A stretch of 64,000 nt of DNA from Anoplopoma fimbria (lineage: Eukaryota; Chordata; Actinopteri; Perciformes; Anoplopomatidae), in NCBI RefSeq assembly GCF_027596085.1, contig NC_072465.1:4653579-4717578 (forward strand), read 5' to 3'. Position 1 is the first letter of the stretch. Each line of letters opens with the position of its first letter. Made by a program: the position numbers and the translations under genes. Below the pieces are notes generated by a model. The model was given only the letters and a program-made list of their open reading frames with translations. It ran no database searches and had not been told where the DNA came from. Shown here piece after piece: positions 1 to 11,123 of the stretch.

Positions 1-1955
1 CTGTGGTGTGGGAAAACCCCAGGGTGGAAGATTAGACAGAAGAAAAGGGGATTTGTGGGTTAAAAGCTGATCTCTGACATGCATACAACGGCCTTTTGAT
101 TCAACAGATCAGCTCATTCTGCTTTCGGCCTCTGGACTTTACAGCCACACATGCACTTAACCAAAGTCACATTCACTGTCATGGCTGGACAGGAAAACCC
201 AAGTTTAGATGCGGGGCTGTTATGTGACCGATTGGACGGCTGATGCGACAGCTTGGGAAGCTGCCTAGAGCACAGAAAGTGTGATCTCACATTACTGCCG
301 TTCCATCAGCTCCTGAGATAAATGTGTGATAGTCACACTGTTCATGTGAATCATCCTCTAATAAACTGGACCAAGTCAAAGGTGAAACTGCATCCTCCCA
401 TTTTAATTATATTTCCAGGTGCACATTTAGTTTTTCCCACTCTAACTCTACGTGTTTCCAGTGTTGGGTATCATACCCATAGTCAAAGCTAATTTGAGTT
501 CTTTCAACATCAAATTCAAGAATTGTTACAGTCTGTCTGCTAGCCATAACTACAAGAGTATCAGGTTGAGAAATAAATCACGAAGGGGGTTTACAATGAA
601 AGGCTACCTTGCTGGTGAGTTACTCAGCTCTCTGGTTTCACAAGATTGTCAGACTTCACAAATGGAAGGCATACCTCCACAGCTCCAGCACTCTTGGGGC
701 CAAGCTACTCAGTGAAGAATGAATCGGGGACATTTCTTTAAATATAAATCCAAGTACTGCACTCCACAAACGTCTGGTTTTGATTGTCTCGATGTGTGTG
801 TCTGTTTTATGCTTCACAGGGGGAAGTCAATCAAATGTCGCTGGCAGAACTAGAAACTATGTGATATCTAGCAAAGCACTAGACTTTCCTGCTGACTAGA
901 GCATCTATTTGAGTGAGAACAAAATAAATCCACAATGTAATGGAAACAAATGAGCACTCTGTTGAACTGACAACTTTACAGAACTTGGATATCTAATCCA
1001 GGTTATGACGTGCGCTATAGGTCCGATACTGTAATTTATTTGGACTGAAGCAACTGAATGCTGATCCTTTGATACTCTACATAATTGAATTTGATACTTT
1101 TCATCAGAAAAAAAGCTGCATGGTTTCCCACAGAATTGCATTCTTAACTGGAGTGAAAAAACTTTTGAAATTGTTTTCAGATTATGGAACACTAATACAT
1201 TTAATTGAACCACAGCCATTAACAACCTCAGAAACTATTTAAATTCCACTTGGGTATCAACTCTGCCTACACAGCCCTTTGCTACTCTGTATTACTGACC
1301 ACAAGGAGAGAAATCACTCAGCAAGTCTTACGTCAAGTGAGCAGCAGCAGCCTCTTTATTTCTCAGTTCTCTCTGTCTCTTGTATGCGTGTTCACTCTGT
1401 CTATCCTTATTTGTTCTGCTCCTATTGTCATACTGATAATGCAGAACTTGTCTGGCTTGTTGTCAAGGCAGCAGCAAACTTACAGCACACTCATTGCCTT
1501 GGCAACTGGTCAACTTGCAAAAGTAAACTTGGCTGGATGAATGATAAAGAAAGACAGGGGAAAGAGAGAGAGAATAGCAGCGCTCTAAGTGGTTTTTAAG
1601 CTGAAGCAACAGAGACATGATTTTGTGCAATAAGGGTGATGATGGCTTCTATCTGATTGCTGAGGTATCTTTGTCAAGTGTATGCATTACTGGCTCACAT
1701 TTCCATCCATCTTAATCCAAAATGACTCAATGTCTGTGCCTAAGCTGTCTCCTTGCAAACCACAGGCCTTAAAAGTACATGTCATGGTATTTTAAATCCT
1801 CCTGTCTGAACTAGCTACAGCATGCACCATGAAAATTTGATTTTTGTGTTTGAGTTCAACCCTGGCACATATGTCATCCATCCATCTGTCCAATCCATCT
1901 CTTCAATCTGAACTGTATAAGTACAGCTTTAAAAAAAACAAATAAATAAATGAAT
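1..1955. other. Non-coding, no gene recognised
   Basis: AT-rich sequence with no exon I can support on either strand. By position it probably lies inside a large prickle2 intron, since the only prickle2-like exon is at 14.2 kb and the gene runs leftward. Short open frames here lack splice context and family resemblance. Confidence 0.5.
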
Positions 1956-1959
1956 ACTT

Positions 1960-2480
1960 TAAAGGGGAAGCTGCAGAAAGTAGAGCTGGACCTACAAATC
2001 ATCCAAGCTAACTTAGAGCTAATGATAGCATGCTAACAGTAAAAAATTCCACATGCTGATGTTTAACAGGTATAATGTTCACCATGTTCATCTAAGTTTA
2101 GGAGTTTGGCAAATCAAGGGTTACCATCTAGACACGACCAAAAGTTAAGGGATCACCAAATTTATACAATCCATCCCTCTGGTTACATAAATGTGTGTTT
2201 CTTAGCAATCCACCAAAAAGACATTTCACTGAAAATTTTAAATGCGAACCTTATGTTGGGGCTAGAGGAAAAGTTAAGGGTTCACCACAATTATTAGGAT
2301 ACATTTTTTGGGGACTGTGAATTCCAAAATGTTTGCCAATCCCTTTAAATATGTCCCTGGAGGGTGGTCGTCCGACAGCAAAAGTCAGGTGATCACCAAA
2401 TTAGGATTCATATTCTAATAGCAGGGCTATCTGTACAAAATGTAATGGCAATCAATTTCATCTGACCAAGCAACATTGAC
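1960..2480 (-). repeat. Dispersed teleost repeat, copy 1
   Basis: The block reads from a 'tagcatgctaacag' and 'tttaacaggtataatgttc' end into similar subunits of the form 'aaaagttaagggatcaccaaa' followed by 'atccatcc..gg..acataaatgtgtgt' and 'aatccacc'. The subunit recurs near 2145, 2270 and 2385, so the element is internally repetitive. I recognise this wording as a very abundant percomorph repeat, but the family name is not certain. A second copy lies in the opposite orientation at 5.2-5.9 kb. Confidence 0.6.
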
Positions 2481-2983
2481 ATCCGCCACATGCTGCAAAA
2501 AAATAAAAAAATAAATAAAACGGTGAATATATCTCTATCAGATATTTTAAACTCTCCAATATGACGTCGGCATCATCCTCAAAAATCCAGAATCTTTTGG
2601 GCTAAAAGCCATAAATGGGCAAAACAGGAGACTTTTTTTTATCTATATTCCAAATTTGTCTAAATTGTTTTAGATGAACACTTCAACATCACCCAGCACA
2701 ACCACAGTCATTAAAGTGACCTCCATATTTTCTTCCTGGTTTGTGTGTGTGCTGACCTAATGTCTCGGTGAAGGAGTTTGTTACTTCAGGCCTCTATCAG
2801 AGGAAGCTGGCCATGCTTCAGAGCCTTTTTTCATCTCCTCCTTTCTGCCCACCTCCATTCTAACTGCAACCAGATCTGTTGATAGATACCTGTACAACTT
2901 GGCAATGGGAGCCAGCCTACTCTCTCATCCATGGACTACAGCCTTCACTTAAGAGCCTCTCAGCTATTAATACTCACACACAA

Positions 2984-3143
<160 letters not shown>

Positions 3144-4559
3144 AAAAGTGTCAGTGAACCAGCTGAACAGAATCAGGAACAGCATCACAGCTCATCCAGC
3201 CTATTTGATAGGGCATTGACTCATGCAGAGCTGTGAGCAGAACTAAGACGACACCTCGCCCACTCTTCAGATGACGACAAATCACAAACAGAGACAGACA
3301 GACAGATAGACAGGGGGAGGAAGGAAGAGAAAGAGATGGTGGATAAGAGGAATATATAAGGGTCGAAGCTGAGACGATGTGCAATGATAGATTAAGTGAA
3401 ATTTAGCAAACGGAAGTAACATTCAACACACAAACACTTTACAATTTTTTTCCAGCTGACACATTTGGTCTTGAGGTATAAAAATTATATAGCAATATAG
3501 CAAATAAGCCTTGTGTTTTCTCCTCAGTGCTGTTTGATGGAGTGGCTGTCTTGGCCCTTTCTTCAATATTAGGCCGCAACAATCAGTTCCCTCAGGTCAA
3601 TGTGCCACTTAGGCCAACCAATAATCAGTAGGCTTGCAGAATCAATAAACCAATCAAATAATTTAACACTGCAGAGTCATCAAGCTCCTCTTGCAGTTTG
3701 GACAAATGAGGCTTCGGGTTCCACTGGGAGTTTAGGTCTATAATGAAAATAGGACAAGTCTTTAAAGTAATGGGGAAGTCAAAGAGAAACTGCCAGCATG
3801 TCTCTAACTTATGAGGTTAACTTAATAAACAAAGTAAGGATCTCAGCCCATTGTCACACAACAGCTCTGAGCATTTGTTTTCATTCATTCATTCCTGGGC
3901 ATTTTGACAATCAAATAATCCAGTTAATGCATGAAACACATAATACAAGGATGACAACCGGGACTACGCACTACTATGCTGTTGGGCAATGCTGACCTCT
4001 ATTGGCTGCTACAATCTTTAAATAAAACAGGGTACTCTTTTCAAAAATCACCACCACTGACGAGGGCTTCTAAACACATGAAATCCATCAAGGACTGTGT
4101 GTTCAAACCACACTGCTGGTACGGCTCTGATCAAGGATTTTCACTGGCATACACCCCCCGGATGGGAACAGGTGGCTGGACAGAGAGAACTAGGGGGGGG
4201 ATAAAACAAGAGGAGGAGAGAATCAAAGAGGTCTTTGAAGTGGTGCACTGCTTAAACCTCGCTGCACTGGGCTGGCAGTCTTTAAACTGGATAGATGAGA
4301 AGGTGCATGGATGGATGGCTGCAGGGAGGAAGGAAGAGGGGTCCACTTGGATGAAGGGTTAGAGTACTGAAGTGGATGCAGTGATATAGAGGGTACGTCA
4401 CATCCCAAGGAATGAGAACAGAATAAAGGAAATCATAGAGAAACCAAAGTAGTACTCTTTCATTTGTCCATTAATTCAATCTTCCCTGCACCGCCAATCT
4501 ACTGCTGAATTGATTTGGGATTAAAGTGATTAGTCGACTGCCAGATAATTAATCGTTAA

Positions 4560-4742
4560 CAAAAAATAGAGAACATTGCTGACCCACCTGACCTATCTAC
4601 TGCTGGGGCTTCTGGTTGTGCTTCCCTACGGGCCAGGGGTGGGCCTCTCGCTTGCCTCTCCGATGCCCCGGTTGGGCCACGCACCTAATTGTTAAATCAA
4701 TGTCATCAAAACTACTTTGATACTTATTATTACTATTGGTTA

Positions 4743-4775
<33 letters not shown>

Positions 4776-5215
4776 ACCATTATATGATAAGATGTCATTA
4801 TATTGTTATTACTATTCTTATTAATATTATGACATTGTTGTTGGAGCATATATTTATTACCACCGCAACAATTCCACTACATCTTTTGTCTCTCCGCCAC
4901 ACATCTCATAGACTACTCGGCCGTATAATGTTGCCTCTTATACAAACATTCACTCACACACCATAACACACCCTACCTAACCCAATCTAATTGTAATCTA
5001 CACTCTCAGACTCTTATCTTTTCATTAACTATGTTATCATAACTGCTTTATGTTATGGTCTGTATGTCTTTCTTTATGCCTGCCTTCCATGTTTATATCA
5101 CTTTATGTATTTTTTGGTCACATTGCTTCACCAATAAAAAAAATAAAAAAGAACATAAATAAAATAGAGAACAAAAAAAATCGTAAAAAAGTAATTTATT
5201 TAACAAAAAAATAAA
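4560..5215 (+). repeat. Possible retroelement 3' end with A-rich tail
   Basis: A G+C-richer start ('gggccaggggtgggcctctcg') is followed by an ATT microsatellite, an AT-rich stretch and an A-rich tail ('caccaataaaaaaaataaaa') at 5130-5160. That layout fits the 3' end of a retroposed element. No coding remnant was recognised. This could equally be ordinary AT-rich DNA. Confidence 0.25.
4744..4772. repeat. (TTA)n microsatellite
   Basis: A run of ATT trinucleotides in an AT-rich neighbourhood. Confidence 0.95.
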
Positions 5216-5219
5216 CACT

Positions 5220-5885
5220 TGCTATTTCCAGGATGCTAGTGGCATGTCAGTCTGTGGGACCAACGCTTAAGTCCAGACTGAAATAACAACTGTAACCACA
5301 GTCAAGGTTCCCAGAGGATGAATCCTAGTGACTTTGGTGAGTTTCACACTTTTTCTGTAACACTGCTATGAGGTTGCAGTGATGGATTTCCATGTCATTT
5401 GCTAAAGATATTCAAGGTCCCCAGAGGCTGAGGGACTTTCTCCTATTTTTATTTTTCTCAAGCTCCAATAATAGCTCAGCATGTAATGGATGGATTGACA
5501 CCAAGTTTTGAACAGATATTCATGGTTCCTTCATGGTGATGTATTTCAATTACTTTGGAATATCTCAACCTCTATTGGATGAACCTAAAAAGGTCTTATT
5601 CAGTGTTTGGTTGTGCTTAACTCCACCCTATGATGTCACCTCTGGTTGCCAAATCCAAACCTGTTAAACTAATTCATTCATTCATTCATTCATACAACTA
5701 TAACATTCCTACCAGCCTAAGCTGTACTTCGTGTTAAGCGCTTATTAGCAAATATTAGCATGCTAACACACTGAACTTTGTTTACTAAAGTTTGTAAACA
5801 TTATACCTGCTAAAAATCGACATGCTAGCATTGTCATTGTGCGCATGTAAGCATCCTCAAAGCAATGCTCTGTAGATCTGCTTGT
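5220..5885 (+). repeat. Dispersed teleost repeat, copy 2 (opposite orientation)
   Basis: Carries the same kind of subunits as the block at 1960-2480 but in reverse complement: 'ccccagaggctgagggac', 'atggatggattgacaccaag', 'cattcctaccagcctaagctgtac', 'tagcatgctaacacactgaac' and 'acattatacctgctaaaaat'. It is diverged from copy 1. The subunit order ending in 'gctagcattgtcattgtg' is the usual end of this abundant repeat as I remember it. Confidence 0.6.
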
Positions 5886-5903
5886 CTGGCTATCGACCCT
5901 TAG

Positions 5904-5910
<7 letters not shown>

Positions 5911-5935
<25 letters not shown>
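5911..5935. repeat. (CAT)n microsatellite
   Basis: About eight perfect CAT repeats directly after the dispersed repeat. Confidence 0.95.
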
Positions 5936-5936
<1 letters not shown>

Positions 5937-7179
5937 ATGGAACATAAAAATGGAATCACTTGGGATTTTTAACAGTTTGTTTCACAAAATTAGCAAACTG
6001 AAGACGTGATCCCAGGCTTTGTGATATATACTTTTTACTTACATTTTAAGTACTTACACACTTTAATTTTAATCAATAATGAACATAATTGTTGATTGCA
6101 TCCCCACATCTATCTCCTCCCCACTACTACAAATCCAAGTGTGTGTTTTTAAGAAACTTGCAAGACTTAGTGTGGAGCACTCAAGACTCCTGAGAGCTTT
6201 GGAGACCATGGATGGAGCTCACACAACGTGATGTGAATGCAAATCAAAATCAGAAAAACAGAAAAGATGGTGTAGAGTGTTAGTGTGTGTAGCCATCGCT
6301 TGCACCAAATGTTTTTTTTTAATTTTTTCTAAAGATACAGTAAATTAATGCCTGAACTATACAATTAATGGAAGAGTGATTTTTGTTCAAAGCACAAAGA
6401 CTAAATTTAGAGTGCAATGATATCAGTTTGCTGAAGTCAAAGGCTGAACATTTCCCCAGCCAAAGTACATGAATTAATGAACAGCAGGAACAATCAGGGT
6501 GACATTAGTGAACTCTCTACTGGGGTGGGCGGGTTGGAATTGTAGGCCTAAGCACAGTAAATGCTAACTTGCTGTGCCTATGACGGCAGTGAGCCTGCCT
6601 CCCTTTATTTCCGTTGACAGTTCAAAGGCAGCTTAGCACGCTAAGCCTATATTAAGGCATGGATCAGCACCAGGGCAGAAATCGGAGTGAATTAGCATCG
6701 GTATCGCATCGGTCAGGGAGAGATACAGAGGTTTGCTAATGTGAGAAGAATGAAAACTAGATACAAGTGGTACAAGGTTACAACCAAGCTGTGTTCAGTT
6801 AGAGCATTTGCAGAGAGCATCACAGTTGTGCAAAATAGTGTTTCAATTTAGACCGAGAGTTTTGCACATAAGTTCAAATGTTCATCTGACAGGCATTTGT
6901 AAGGTAGCACAAGTTTTTATCATTTCACCAGGAACAGTGTTACTTTCCTCCTGTTTAACTGTGGGACTTGCAACCGCTTTACGTCTCTTCTTCATCCCCT
7001 TATTCACTCATTTCAGCTCTGACTGAACCCTCTTCCCCAGGTATTAACTCACATCACCATCACTGATGCCGCTCTTGTAAAGAAAGAGTTAAGTATGAAA
7101 TAAAACATCGCCAAATGCAGATTTTGACCTGCATAGAAGATTTCAGTTGCACCAGTTCAGTTCTGAATAGCAGTTTGAA

Positions 7180-7343
7180 TAATTTTAAATAGGTGAGACA
7201 TAACAAGCATAGTCGATAATAAAGAGAGGCAGTCACTGTTTTTCTTGTCTTTATATAGATATAGATATATAAAGACAAGAAAAACAGTGACTGCCTCTCT
7301 TTATTATCGACTATGCTTGTTATGTCTCACCTATTTAAAATTA
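7180..7343. repeat. Perfect inverted repeat, 78-bp arms, 8-bp loop
   Basis: Positions 7180-7257 are the exact reverse complement of 7266-7343. I checked this base by base. The spacer is 'gatataga', and the outer boundary of each arm is abrupt. There is no TSR, TIR or coding signal in the arms. It would fold into a long perfect hairpin. Perfect identity means the duplication is recent or is a technical fold-back artefact. Confidence 0.95.
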
Positions 7344-9539
7344 AAAGGACTTTTCTGTTGCCTATCAGTCTTAATCCAAATGCATGAGCACCTGTTAAGA
7401 GATGACCTTGATAAGAGCAGCAGGGGAAATACTGGAGCTGTGGATCAGAGTAAAGCTACTGGCTTTATTGCAGAAGCTGCAAGCAAACATAACACAGACT
7501 TACACAGCTGGCCTATATAATAAATCTCTTTTATGACTATATGAGAAAGAATATGTTGGATCTGATCAGATAACACAGTAAATTGCTGAAGTACAGTGAT
7601 GCACTTTGTGCAGATTAAGGAAATATTGTATATTCTATTATTTGGATTGTAATCTAGATGCTTATTCTAGTCTTTTTGCTGCTTAGATTAGAAGAATAGC
7701 CATATGATGTGGTGGATCAGTATTATGGTTCATCTTTAAACTTCTTTCTGATGACAACTACGTCAGCAGCTCTTTTTCCACCAAAGAATTGAAAGAGAGG
7801 ATGGATGAGGCTTTATTTATGGCAACATATCTCTGTATTCATTTACTTGCTTATTTGGCATTTCCCTTTTTTTTCTCATCATATACTGTCGACGTAAGTT
7901 ATTGTTTAGCCTTTACCTTTTAAGAATATCCCATCCCACCAAAATCAAATTAAATCACATAAAATGTCTGATCTCTTGGTATCAGAGTGACCTGGATGCA
8001 ACCACAGTGGCTATTTGAGCTCAGTGTGCCTGAGTTTGACATGTTTGCCTCCTGCTGGTCAGTTAAGTGAGCTTCACCACCGGAGAGGAAAAACAGCTGA
8101 AAACTGAACAAAAGGGCTTCCTTGAAACAGCTTCTGAGAGAATCTTCACTTAGTCTGACATACCAGAACATAATTGATGTTTTAAAAGTGCATTTTCTTC
8201 AAATATGTAAATCAATTCAGTATGAATCAGGGAGAGCCAGACAGATTGATTAGAGGATTTTCATCTAATGAAATAAGCAGAACATTTTTCATTTCACATC
8301 AGAATAATAGCTCCTCTTCACAATGCTTCACTATAAATGGCAAATATCCTCTATCCAACACTGTTTAAAAATCTGGTATCTACAACAAGACATCTGAAAA
8401 CAAAGAATAATCAAAATATGATAGTGGAGAGATAATCAGCAAAAATAAAGACAATCCAGCTAAAATAAAATAGCTGCCACAGATTAAATGATGCTGAGCT
8501 GACACACTGACCTTTAAATAGCTCAGATCAGTATAAAAAGAGGAGTCACATAAGTGAGGGTTCAGTCAACATCTCTGTCTCAGATAGCGAGGAGAGAATA
8601 CATCTCTCACTTTGGCATCTCTTTAACCTCACGGCGGCTGTTGTCCAAGGACAAATCAAGCACAGTTTCTTTCACAGACAAATCTAAAGAAAATGGAACT
8701 ATATCCCACCTAATGCACGAAAGCATTGCACTCTTGTTATTACGGTTACTCTTAGTTTCACATGCAGCTTAAATGACAAATGAAAATACACCTGGTTCCA
8801 GTCAAACATGTATCTAACAATACAGGAGCTGCAGAAAGTTATAAAAGCAATTACTCCAAGCATAGAGCCACCCAACACCTCGCCGGATCTCCTGTTACAC
8901 GTCCGGAACCCACCTGGTGGATCGAATGACACGACCCCCTGTTATGCCTGATAGCTCACTGCTAACAACGTATATCCCCTTTTGAATGTTAGAAGCCTCA
9001 AATGTGCACAGTCTCTGTGTCTCCAGCATCGGCTCCAGAGGTGTCATGTGTGTATAATTGCAAGCTGTATCTGTACCAGATGAGAGGGTTCATTTCCTCT
9101 CTCCAGATAGGGTCTACAAATACACAGCCAGCCAACAATACAGCCAACAAAAAGCCGCTCTATCGCACCAAATCAAACAAAAGAGAGGCGTAAACTGCTA
9201 ACACTGAAAAAGCAATAAATAGAATTATTATCAATGCTTGAGAATACATTCAGAAAACCTAATAACATCATATCATGGAATCACAGTGCACTCTCTTGCC
9301 GAGGGTAGTGAAACAATGTGTGCATTCAAAATGACAAATCAGACAATATCTGAGGATTGCGTGCTTGCTTATAACAAATGTGTGTCTTTACCTGTGCTCA
9401 TTATTAAAACCCCAGTCATTCTTAACCACGGGGAGAGAGGAAATGAAGAATACTACTGGAATCCAGCTGTGGTGCCCTCTATAGCTTTGACCTTTGTGCA
9501 TGTTTCTGTGCCATATCAGCCTTGGCTCTTGAATTTTGA
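7344..9539. other. Non-coding, no gene recognised
   Basis: No exon supported. The stretch 8935-8990 shares a 19-bp inverted match ('gtatatccccttttgaatg') with 12421-12439, which suggests remnants of one dispersed repeat. The 8860-8940 part is more CpG-containing and may be a transposon fragment, but I cannot name it. Confidence 0.4.
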
Positions 9540-11060
9540 TGCTGGGATTTCATTGGAATTCAGCAGCTGAGCGACAGGCCCCTCAGGATCTCAGCCGGCC
9601 GCGTGCACGGACCATTTTCATCTCCGTGACTGCCATGCTTAATTTGCACAGAGTCCGTGCCATTACAGTCAAATCATATGCTGTCTTTTGTGTAGATTAA
9701 ATGTGATGAGGGAAAAAAAAAAACAAGGTGAAATGGCTACCGGAAGCAAAGGGGGAGGAACAAGAGAGGAATCAGCAGCAGAAGGAGAGTGAGAGAAGAG
9801 GGATGGAAAGTGACAAGTTCAGCCCAACACTGTCTGAGAACCCAAAGGTCAAACTATGATTTATATCAGGGCTTCACGGCTCTCTGGGTTTGCATTATCT
9901 GTGAACATCCGTCATACATCACATGACCCCGCAGACCTGTCAAAATATAACCCCTTCAGAATAAATCTCCTCCTAATGACAAAGACAAAAGACACCATTT
10001 AGACAATAAAAAGCCCAGCTTGACAAGTCATTCGCCTCCTGACCCATGCGAGTGCCATCACAGATGTTGCTGCTGCTTTCTGCGCCAAAAAAAGCCCATG
10101 GAGGAATATAAGACAGCAGGGTAGGGAGTGTTTCCAACTCTGGAAACTATCGAGCGAGGAGGCTTACCATCTCCATGCAAATACACAGACTAGCTTTAGT
10201 GATAAATCTGCAGAGCGTCTATTGTGTGGCACCGACCACCAATGGCTTCTTCTATTCTCGCTCCCCCCCCCCTCACCTCATACCGAGTGTTCTTCTTCTC
10301 TTCCCAAATAGCCAGAGCCCTTTCATATGCCTTTGCGCCCCGACAGTTTTATTTGCCAGGCCGTCTTGTTAACACTGTGAATAGCGGGGCCGGCCTGTGT
10401 TATGCAGATCGGACTGGGTTACCGAGGGGACAGACGTCAGCAAGTCATTCAGGGCCGGGTTAAAACTCAACCTCAATCCCTCTTGTTCTACTGGAACCAT
10501 CTTTTCTCCTCCTCTTTTTTTTTTTATTCTCCTCCCTCACTGCTGCTTTTAGCCAGCTAAAGTTTCAGCTAAGGCCCGGTTGGATACAAGGAGAGGCTTT
10601 GTCCAGCGCTAGTCAGCTCTGGCAACCTGAACTTAACCCGCTGCTTTAAATGAAGGTTTATGTTGTGCTGCTGGCCTGGAGGAAATGAAGGAATAGCAAA
10701 TGGCAAGATCTCATAGCATAAATCCTCCTTTGTAGTCTGATTCATGTCTGGACTGACCTAACCTTACCAACGGGTCAAGTGTAACCTTTTAAGCGCACAT
10801 TAGACGCAGCTCTAAAACACACAGGCATCGCGCAGAAGAGGGTCATATGATCGGGCCGATCGGGTAGCACATTCACACTCAGAGCACATGGTAATACGCC
10901 TGGTAATGAGTCTCATTAGCACAAGGAAAATCAATCAAGCCAAAGGCAGGCATTAATAATTCAGACGGAGCATGTTGTGCAAGGAGAATACCCTCACATG
11001 CTCAACCTGCCCAGAGCAGCCCACTCAGCTTACTGAGCTACACAGGCACACTGACACACA
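9540..11060. promoter_or_regulatory. Candidate intronic enhancer cluster (conserved-noncoding-like)
   Basis: About 1.5 kb of mostly unique, moderately G+C-rich sequence, unlike the AT-rich and repeat-rich flanks. It lacks open frames or splice structure. It holds POU-like ('tttgcattatc'), SOX-like ('acaaagacaaaag') and homeodomain-like ('taatgag', 'attaataattc') words, and a 15-bp palindrome at 10904-10918 (taatgag-t-ctcatta). The position fits an intron of prickle2, whose coding exon lies at 14.2 kb. Regulatory function is inferred from composition and motif density only. Confidence 0.3.
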
Positions 11061-11098
11061 AGCAGCCAGGTAACAGAAGCTCCTCTTTCATCCATTCC

Positions 11099-11123
11099 TT
11101 TTTTTTTTTTTTTTTTTTTTTTT
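11099..11123. repeat. Poly(T) tract
   Basis: An unbroken T run of about 25 bases. Confidence 0.95.

Noticed and set aside
9238..9570. 110-codon plus-strand open frame
   Set aside because: No recognisable motif or splice context. Likely chance.
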